Origin: an uncultured Flavobacterium sp. | Lineage (GTDB): Bacteria > Bacteroidota > Bacteroidia > Flavobacteriales > Flavobacteriaceae | Assembly (NCBI RefSeq): GCF_937967675.1 | Contig: NZ_CALBSN010000044.1 | Span: 1-62,556, forward strand | Direction of reading: 5' to 3' | Length of the DNA: 62,556 nt | The notes under the pieces: model-generated | Databases searched by the model: none | What the model was told of the DNA's origin: nothing | Seen by the model: only the letters and a program-made list of their open reading frames with translations | Shown here: piece after piece, positions 57,228-62,556 of the stretch | Position numbering within the stretch: position 1 is the stretch's first letter | How the letters are laid out: each line of letters starts with the position of its first letter | Made by a program: the position numbers and the translations under genes

Positions 57228-57858
57228 AATCTTAGTCCTTATAATATTGGTTTGGAATTTGGGTTTTACCCAAGAAATCGCTGTTGTGAAATATTCCGGT
57301 GGCGGTGATTGGTATGCGAATCCGACTTCTTTACCTAATTTGGCTAAATTTTGCAATCAAAACATCAATACTAAAATCAACACTAAAATTGCTACTGTTG
57401 ATGTTGGAAGTTCTGAAATATTCACCTATCCCTTCGTGCATATGACAGGTCATGGAAATGTTGTTTTTAGTCCGAATGATGTAATAAATCTTCGCAACTA
57501 TCTTACTTCAGGAGGATTTTTACATATTGATGATAATTATGGTATGGACGAATTCATCCGAAAAGAAATTAAAAAAATATTTCCTGATAATCCATTAACG
57601 GAAATTCCTTCTAATCACATTTTATTTCAAGAACCATTTAATTTCCCTGGTGGATTACCCAAAATTCACGAACATGACAATCAAAAACCACAAGCTTTTG
57701 GAATTTTCATCGAAGGTCGAATTGTTCTTTTATACACTTATCAAACGGATTTAGGTGATGGCTGGGAAGACGCTGAAGTACACAATGACCCTATTCAGAT
57801 TAGAGAAAAAGCCCTAAAAATGGGAGCTAACATCTTAAATTATGCATTTAAAAATTAA
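57220..57858 (+). CDS. DUF4159 domain-containing exported protein
   Basis: 212 residues. An N-terminal signal sequence (ILVLIILVWNLGF) precedes the DUF4159 domain: VVKYSGGGDWYANPTSLPNL, MTGHGNVVFSPNDVINL, GGFLHIDDNYGMDEF and YTYQTDLGDGWED. The fold is related to glutamine-amidotransferase-like domains, but no catalytic Cys is visible. It overlaps rsmE by 8 nt. Function unknown; it is periplasmic or surface-exposed. Confidence 0.87.
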   Translation: MNKILVLIILVWNLGFTQEIAVVKYSGGGDWYANPTSLPNLAKFCNQNINTKINTKIATVDVGSSEIFTYPFVHMTGHGNVVFSPNDVINLRNYLTSGGFLHIDDNYGMDEFIRKEIKKIFPDNPLTEIPSNHILFQEPFNFPGGLPKIHEHDNQKPQAFGIFIEGRIVLLYTYQTDLGDGWEDAEVHNDPIQIREKALKMGANILNYAFKN

Positions 57859-58091
57859 TTTTTTTTTAAAATAAAAATTAATTTTTTTAAAATATACAGA
57901 AAAACTACAGCAATTAAATATTTATTTTTTTTTAATTTTGATTTATTATCAATGTTAAACGAATAATAATATTATACAATTTTTATAGAAACTTTGATTT
58001 ACTGTAAGAAAATAAAAATATTTAATATGTTTCTAACATATATTTTGTTAAATATTGATAACCAAATCAACTAACTAAAATACATTTTTTT

Positions 58092-59054
58092 ATGAAAAAA
58101 ATCTTAATGTCAGCAGTAAGCTTACTGCTATTGGTTTCATGTAGTAATGATGAAACAAATTCCTCTACTAATTCAGAATCAAAAATTAACCACCAACACC
58201 ATAGAGGTTGTGCTTCTCATGAAGTTTTAGAGCAACAACTAAAAGAAGATCCTAATTTAGCTTCAAGAATGGAACAAATTGAAAGATTTACAGAAAATGC
58301 TTTAGCTAATGGAAGATTAGTTAATGGCAAAATTGAGATTCCTGTAGTTGTGAATGTTCTATATAAAACAGCTGCTGAAAATATTTCTTTAACACAAATA
58401 CAATCTCAAATTGATGTATTAAACCAAGATTTTAATGCATTAAATAGCGATTTCAATCAAGTTCCAACAACATTTTCCGGTGTTAAAGCAAACGTTGGTA
58501 TCTCTTTTGTTTTAGATGCTGTTTATAGAAAGTCTACAACAAAAACTTCATGGGGAACTCGTGATGCAATGAAAAAATCAAATCAAGGCGGAATTAATCC
58601 TACCTCACCAACTACTAAATTAAACCTATGGGTTTGTACAATTGGAGGTGGAATTTTAGGCTATGCACAATTCCCTGGTGGTTCTTCTGCTACGGATGGT
58701 GTTGTAATTGATTCTAGATACTTTGGTACTACAGGAACAGCAACCGCACCTTTTAATAAAGGAAGAACGGCTACACATGAAGTAGGACACTGGATGAACT
58801 TAAGACATATATGGGGAGATACTACTTGCGGAAGCGATTTAGTAAGCGACACTCCTACTCATAATACAGCTAATTATGGAATGCCAGTATTCCCACATTA
58901 TTCAACATGTACTGGTACACCTATAGAAATGACTATGAACTACATGGACTACACTGATGATGCAGGAATGTATATGTTTTCTAATGGTCAAAAAAGTAGA
59001 ATGCTTGCAATTTTTGCTTCTGGAGGAGCTAGATTTTCATTTGCGCAACCTTAA
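58092..59054 (+). CDS. Zinc metalloprotease lipoprotein, M43 (cytophagalysin) family
   Basis: 320 residues. The lipoprotein signal peptide ends at Cys17 (LLLVSC) and is followed by a Ser/Asn-rich linker. The protease domain has the extended zinc motif HEVGHWMNLRH (His229, Glu230, His233, His239), and the Met-turn is in MNYMDYTDDAGMYMFS. Members cleave extracellular proteins. The preceding 233-nt gap is AT-rich with no identified box. A terminator follows. There is no C-terminal secretion domain, so anchoring relies on the lipid. Confidence 0.9.
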   Translation: MKKILMSAVSLLLLVSCSNDETNSSTNSESKINHQHHRGCASHEVLEQQLKEDPNLASRMEQIERFTENALANGRLVNGKIEIPVVVNVLYKTAAENISLTQIQSQIDVLNQDFNALNSDFNQVPTTFSGVKANVGISFVLDAVYRKSTTKTSWGTRDAMKKSNQGGINPTSPTTKLNLWVCTIGGGILGYAQFPGGSSATDGVVIDSRYFGTTGTATAPFNKGRTATHEVGHWMNLRHIWGDTTCGSDLVSDTPTHNTANYGMPVFPHYSTCTGTPIEMTMNYMDYTDDAGMYMFSNGQKSRMLAIFASGGARFSFAQP

Positions 59055-59081
59055 TATATTAAATCATTTGACTTAATCTTT

Positions 59082-59115
59082 AAAACTCACCTATATCTGG
59101 TGAGTTTTTTTTATT
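59082..59115 (+). terminator. Terminator of the M43 protease gene
   Basis: AAAACTCACC (59082-59091) and GGTGAGTTTT (59099-59108) form a 10-bp stem followed by a run of T. It precedes the poly-A tract before the next gene. Confidence 0.85.
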
Positions 59116-59137
59116 TTAGCAAAAAAAAAAAAAATTG

Positions 59138-60232
59138 ATGACATCAAAAGAACTATCATTTGGAATTGTTAGAGCGGTAGCTATTATAGTAGCTGTTTTT
59201 TTGTTATTATTTTTCTTTTATAAAATTTCAACTGTAATCATATATATGATTGTATCGGTTGTTTTTACGCTTTTACTCTATCCTTTTGTACTTTTTCTGA
59301 GAAGAAAACTAAAATTTAGAAATACATTAGCAGTAATCACGACACTACTATTTGTAATTTTTTTAATTTCGGGAATAATTTTACTATTTGTCCCTTTAAT
59401 TGTCTCTCAGGGAGAAAACTTATCTCTTTTAGATATCAAAACACTTGAAAATAATTACAACCAACTATTATCCGATGTTACACTTTATTTGAATTCTCAC
59501 AATATAGATTTACAACAAATTGCTACAAAATCAAACTTAACTTCATTTTCAAATTTTGAATTCATTCCTAATTTTTTAAATAACATCGTAAGTACCATTG
59601 GAAATATCGGAATGGGTTTGGCATCTGTTTTATTCATTTCATTTTTCCTGCTTAAAGAAAGAATCGCTTTTGCTACCGCTTTTAAAAATGTTTTACCTAC
59701 AGAACAAAAAGAAAAAGTAATAAATTCTGTAGAAAAAATAAATGAAATGCTTTCAAGATATTTCTTAGGATTATTACTCCAATTGTTTATAATCTTGATT
59801 CTATATTTCATTGTATTTTTAATATTTGGTGTTAAGAATTCCTTGATAATTGCACTTTTATGTGCCGTTTTTAATATAGTACCTTATGTAGGACCTATTA
59901 TTGCTACTTTTGTAGCTGGACTTTTAATTATGATTAGTAGCATTGGTACCGGTGCTGATTTTGCTTCAGAAACATTACCCACAACTATTTATGTTTTAAT
60001 TGGAATGTTTGTAGTACAATTAATTGATAATAATATCAGTTCTCCATTGATTTTTTCAAAAAGCACCAATTCGCATCCTTTAGAAATCTTTTTAGTAATT
60101 TTGATTGCAGGTATTTTATCTGGTATTACAGGTATGATTATCGCCGTTCCTTTGTATACTTCATTAAAAGTAATTGGAAAAGAATTTTTACCCGAAAACA
60201 AAATCATCAAAGCCCTTACTAAAAATTTATAG
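59138..60232 (+). CDS. AI-2E-family transporter
   Basis: 364 residues with about eight transmembrane helices, of the broad family that includes YdiK and TqsA (exporters, Na+/H+ antiporters and an AI-2 exporter). GLASVLFISFFLLKERIAF and the final LVILIAGILSGITGMIIAVPL are typical. Specificity is not predictable. The ATG 59138 is chosen; a TTG 3 nt upstream is in frame. A 14-nt A-tract (59121-59134) ends four bases before the start. The next gene begins two bases after its stop. Confidence 0.87.
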   Translation: MTSKELSFGIVRAVAIIVAVFLLLFFFYKISTVIIYMIVSVVFTLLLYPFVLFLRRKLKFRNTLAVITTLLFVIFLISGIILLFVPLIVSQGENLSLLDIKTLENNYNQLLSDVTLYLNSHNIDLQQIATKSNLTSFSNFEFIPNFLNNIVSTIGNIGMGLASVLFISFFLLKERIAFATAFKNVLPTEQKEKVINSVEKINEMLSRYFLGLLLQLFIILILYFIVFLIFGVKNSLIIALLCAVFNIVPYVGPIIATFVAGLLIMISSIGTGADFASETLPTTIYVLIGMFVVQLIDNNISSPLIFSKSTNSHPLEIFLVILIAGILSGITGMIIAVPLYTSLKVIGKEFLPENKIIKALTKNL

Positions 60233-60234
60233 TT

Positions 60235-61413
60235 TTGAATTTAGAATTGCTTTTACAAACTGAAATACACGATTTTATCAACAAAAATCTGAATGAAGAC
60301 AGCTCAAAATTAGCTTTAAAGAAAAATCCATTTCCAGAAGTTAATTATTCGGTTCTCATCAATCAAATTATTGCGAAAAAGAAAGCGAAAGACAAACTTC
60401 CCACTTGGTTTTCAACTGAAAATATTATTTATCCTGAAAAAATTTCAATCGAACAAACTTCGTCAGAAACTACAGCAAAATATAAAGCTTCCTTAGTTTT
60501 GGGCGAAAAATTAATCGATTGCACGGGAGGGTTTGGTATTGACGACTACTACTTTTCAAAACAATTCCAATCGGTCATTCATTGCGAATTGAATGCCGAT
60601 TTATCACAAGTCGTAAAACATAATTTCGAAGTTCTAAAAGCAATAAATATTGAATGTATTCAAGGTGATAGCACTAGAATTTTAGAACAATTGAATCAGA
60701 AATTTGATTGCATCTACATCGATCCATCCAGAAGAAATGATGCCAAAGAAAAAGTCTTCATGTTAGCCGATTGTTTACCAAATGTAGTCGATTTACAAGA
60801 CTTTTATTATCAATATACCAATACCATTTTAATCAAAACCGCTCCTATTTTAGACCTTCATGCAGGTTTATTGGAATTGAAAAATGTTGCTGAAATTCAT
60901 ATTGTTGCTGTGGATAATGAAGTAAAAGAATTGCTTTGGAAAATTGATAAAAATTTCGATGCATCGCCCGAAATTATTGCAGTTAATTTGGAAAAAGAAA
61001 AACAAACGATTACCAAAATTGAAAGTACAAAATCCTATTTTGCCTCTTATAATTTACCAAAAATATATCTGTATGAACCCAACGCTTCTCTAATGAAATC
61101 AGGAGGATTTGAAGCGGTTTCTGAATTATTTTCTATTGGGAAGTTACACCAACATTCCCATTTATACACTTCGGATGAACTCATTGATTTTCCCGGCAGA
61201 AGATTTCAAATTAATGCGATTATTCCGTTTCAGAAAAAAGAAATTTTGGAAAATATTCAGGGCAAAAAAATGAATATTTCTACACGAAATTTTCCCATAA
61301 AACCAGAAGAAATCAAGAAAAAATATAAAATTACAGATGGCGGAATGGTTTTTGCATTTTTCACCACAAATATGAATAATGAAAAAATAATTTTACTTTG
61401 CACCAAATTATAA
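60235..61413 (+). CDS. Class I SAM-dependent methyltransferase with THUMP-like C-terminus (PG_1098-like)
   Basis: 392 residues. The Rossmann core contains LIDCTGGFGIDDYYFSK, HCELNADLSQ and CIQGDSTRIL, with YIDPSRRNDAKEK as a DPPY-like active-site stretch. The C-terminal ~90 residues match the THUMP-like/PG_1098 ferredoxin-like domain of Bacteroidota proteins. The substrate is unknown, probably RNA. Translation appears to start at TTG 60235, two bases after the AI-2E gene; no ATG is available nearby, so coupling is likely. Confidence 0.8.
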   Translation: MNLELLLQTEIHDFINKNLNEDSSKLALKKNPFPEVNYSVLINQIIAKKKAKDKLPTWFSTENIIYPEKISIEQTSSETTAKYKASLVLGEKLIDCTGGFGIDDYYFSKQFQSVIHCELNADLSQVVKHNFEVLKAINIECIQGDSTRILEQLNQKFDCIYIDPSRRNDAKEKVFMLADCLPNVVDLQDFYYQYTNTILIKTAPILDLHAGLLELKNVAEIHIVAVDNEVKELLWKIDKNFDASPEIIAVNLEKEKQTITKIESTKSYFASYNLPKIYLYEPNASLMKSGGFEAVSELFSIGKLHQHSHLYTSDELIDFPGRRFQINAIIPFQKKEILENIQGKKMNISTRNFPIKPEEIKKKYKITDGGMVFAFFTTNMNNEKIILLCTKL

Positions 61414-61418
61414 TCCAA

Positions 61419-61988
61419 ATGAAAAACTTTTTATCACTATTACTATTGTTAACTTTAAGTGTACAAGCTCAAAAAAAAGATTGTATTTATGATGTTGAAG
61501 AAAAAACCGATTCTACATCGTTAAAAGTTTTACCCAACGTTTTAATGCACGAAAAAATATTTGGAAACACGAACGAGTACTTATTTTTTGCTCTTTTAAA
61601 CGACAACGGAACACCAATGTTAAGTATTCAACAATTGCAAAAAAGTAAAGACTTTATTAAAACGAATTGTATCGCAAAAAATTCAAAAATTGTTTTGCAA
61701 TTGATGAATGGAAAAATTATTACACTCTTAAGTTCTAATGAAGAATCTTGTAGCGCACTAAGTTATGATTCGAATGAAAATAACAATATACGAATCTTAA
61801 CAGGTTATTTTTACTTTACAAAGAATAATTATGAAGAATTAAAAAATAGCCCTGTAACGCTTATGCGAATTCACTTTGCTGGAGAAACAAAAGATTATGT
61901 TTTAAAAAGTGAATTAAATTCAGAAACATTAAAAACAACTTCTAAACCTGATAGTTATTTTATGGAGTTTTTGAAGTGTGTGGAGTAA
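61419..61988 (+). CDS. Exported protein of unknown function
   Basis: 189 residues starting at MKNFLSLLLLLTLSVQAQ, a clear signal peptide (ATG 61419). The rest is soluble and mixed, with a Cys-rich middle (TNCIAKNS, SCSALSY) and a final Cys-Val-Glu. No family is recognised. It starts 5 nt after the methyltransferase stop and probably belongs to the AI-2E-methyltransferase transcript. Confidence 0.7.
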   Translation: MKNFLSLLLLLTLSVQAQKKDCIYDVEEKTDSTSLKVLPNVLMHEKIFGNTNEYLFFALLNDNGTPMLSIQQLQKSKDFIKTNCIAKNSKIVLQLMNGKIITLLSSNEESCSALSYDSNENNNIRILTGYFYFTKNNYEELKNSPVTLMRIHFAGETKDYVLKSELNSETLKTTSKPDSYFMEFLKCVE

Positions 61989-62008
61989 ATTATAATTTAT
62001 AGTTGGTA

Positions 62009-62461
62009 ATGAAAATATTCTATTTATTGATATTAACTCTAGTATCAAACTTATCACAATCACAAGGAATCATATCATATACACCATCCGAAATAACATT
62101 GGAATTCATCAAAGATTTCAAAAATTGGAATGATTATGCTTGCAATTTGAGTTTGGAGAAGAGCAACAACGATAAACTAATAGAATTAGAATACAAAAAG
62201 ATACTTTCTAAATTTTGTAAAGAAAATAAAACACATCAAGGCATTTCATATGGAAACCATTCCAATCACAGTCCTGAATTTGAAAAAATAACAAAAGCTA
62301 TTGTTAGAAAAGAAAGTGCCATCATTAAAACAAAATTTGTAGACCCTAATAACAGTTTTCGAAATGCAAATTATGAATATCACTTTGTAAAAATAGAAAA
62401 CAAATGGTTTTTAGAAGAAGTGTATCTTGTTGATAAAGATGGGAAATATGAGGGATTATAG
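62009..62461 (+). CDS. Exported protein, possibly NTF2-like fold
   Basis: 150 residues with an N-terminal signal peptide (MKIFYLLILTLVSNLSQSQG, ATG 62009). The C-terminal part, ANYEYHFVKIENKWFLEEV, has the pattern of the last strands of an NTF2-like domain, but no family is certain. It lies 20 nt after another exported unknown protein and is followed by a terminator. The charged middle (LEYKKILSKFCKENKTHQG) is likely helical. Confidence 0.65.
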   Translation: MKIFYLLILTLVSNLSQSQGIISYTPSEITLEFIKDFKNWNDYACNLSLEKSNNDKLIELEYKKILSKFCKENKTHQGISYGNHSNHSPEFEKITKAIVRKESAIIKTKFVDPNNSFRNANYEYHFVKIENKWFLEEVYLVDKDGKYEGL

Positions 62462-62485
62462 GATTATTCAGAATCGATATTAAAC

Positions 62486-62515
62486 AAAAAAGCCTTGCTA
62501 ATGCAAGGCTTTTTT
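62486..62515. terminator. Bidirectional terminator between 62009-62461 and the tRNA
   Basis: AAAAAAGCCTTGC (62486-62498) and GCAAGGCTTTTTT (62503-62515) form a 13-bp stem with a 4-nt loop. T-runs on both strands serve the rightward gene and the leftward tRNA. Confidence 0.85.
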
Positions 62516-62516
62516 G

Positions 62517-62556
62517 TGATCGCGCCAGGATTCGAACCTGGGACCTACTCATTAGA
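62517..62556 (-). tRNA. tRNA-Arg (anticodon UCU), 3' part
   Basis: Read on the minus strand, the window edge begins with TCTAATGAGT, i.e. anticodon TCT followed by AA and the 3' anticodon stem. Then come a 5-nt variable loop (AGGTC), the T arm (CCAGG TTCGAAT CCTGG) and the acceptor strand CGCGATC with discriminator A. CCA is not encoded. The 5' half lies beyond the window, so the isotype rests on the anticodon position only. Confidence 0.72.

Overview
The window looks like chromosome from a Flavobacterium-like member of the Flavobacteriaceae (Bacteroidota). The DNA is AT-rich, and several genes have upstream boxes matching the Bacteroidota -7 element TAnnTTTG. Typical family markers are present: an alpha/beta-fused 2-oxoacid dehydrogenase E1, a large TamB protein, an M43 lipoprotein protease, DUF4159 and PG_1098-type proteins. 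No phage, plasmid, CRISPR array or intact insertion sequence was seen.

Layout. 1-2.7 kb: end of a histidine operon (hisH partial, hisA, hisF, hisIE). 2.8-7.2 kb: a thioesterase, DUF2461, and a leftward membrane-protein operon (VTT protein, DUF3817, MscS channel). 7.3-22 kb: what appears to be an acetate/short-chain-acid module. It holds a cNMP-CBS-DUF294 protein with a DnaQ-type exonuclease (rightward), converging on acs, a PrpE/ACSS3-like ligase, a REC-only response regulator, an SLC5-histidine kinase of CrbS/CbrA type preceded by a tiny overlapping membrane gene, an MHS transporter, a porin, and a transposase-derived DNA-binding protein. 22.2-31.6 kb: a rightward aromatic-acid operon (flavin reductase, fused 2-aminobenzoyl-CoA/salicylyl-CoA type monooxygenase-reductase, aryl-CoA ligase, thioesterase, nitrilase-family hydrolase, gentisate-dioxygenase-like cupin, FAH-family hydrolase, maleate-isomerase-like protein). 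31.7-38.8 kb: Bax inhibitor-1, an sbtA-tsaC-DUF6671 operon divergent from a LysR gene, and 2-oxoacid dehydrogenase E1. 39-46.3 kb: 2OG-Fe(II) oxygenase, GxxExxY protein, SUI1 factor, nucleoside phosphorylase, GNAT, two transglutaminase-fold proteins, an orphan solute-binding-like protein, and two frameshifted envelope genes. 46.4-54.4 kb: mgsA, a BadF-type kinase, gap, pfkA and tamB. 54.5-62.6 kb: tsaD, rsmE and several exported or membrane proteins, then a partial tRNA-Arg(UCU).

How genes may work together. The aromatic operon can be read as CoA-dependent 5-hydroxylation of anthranilate or salicylate followed by gentisate-type ring cleavage. The nitrilase-family gene next to a maleate-isomerase-like gene raises the idea that nitrogen is kept through ring cleavage and released from maleamate. 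The acetate module pairs two acyl-CoA synthetases with a transporter-like sensor kinase.

The most unusual non-genic feature is a set of several unrelated short repeat families. They sit at gene boundaries, often touching start or stop codons. One forms 29-bp inverted termini around a four-helix-bundle gene inside the aromatic operon. Another surrounds the GxxExxY gene. A third supplies the first codons of the fused monooxygenase.
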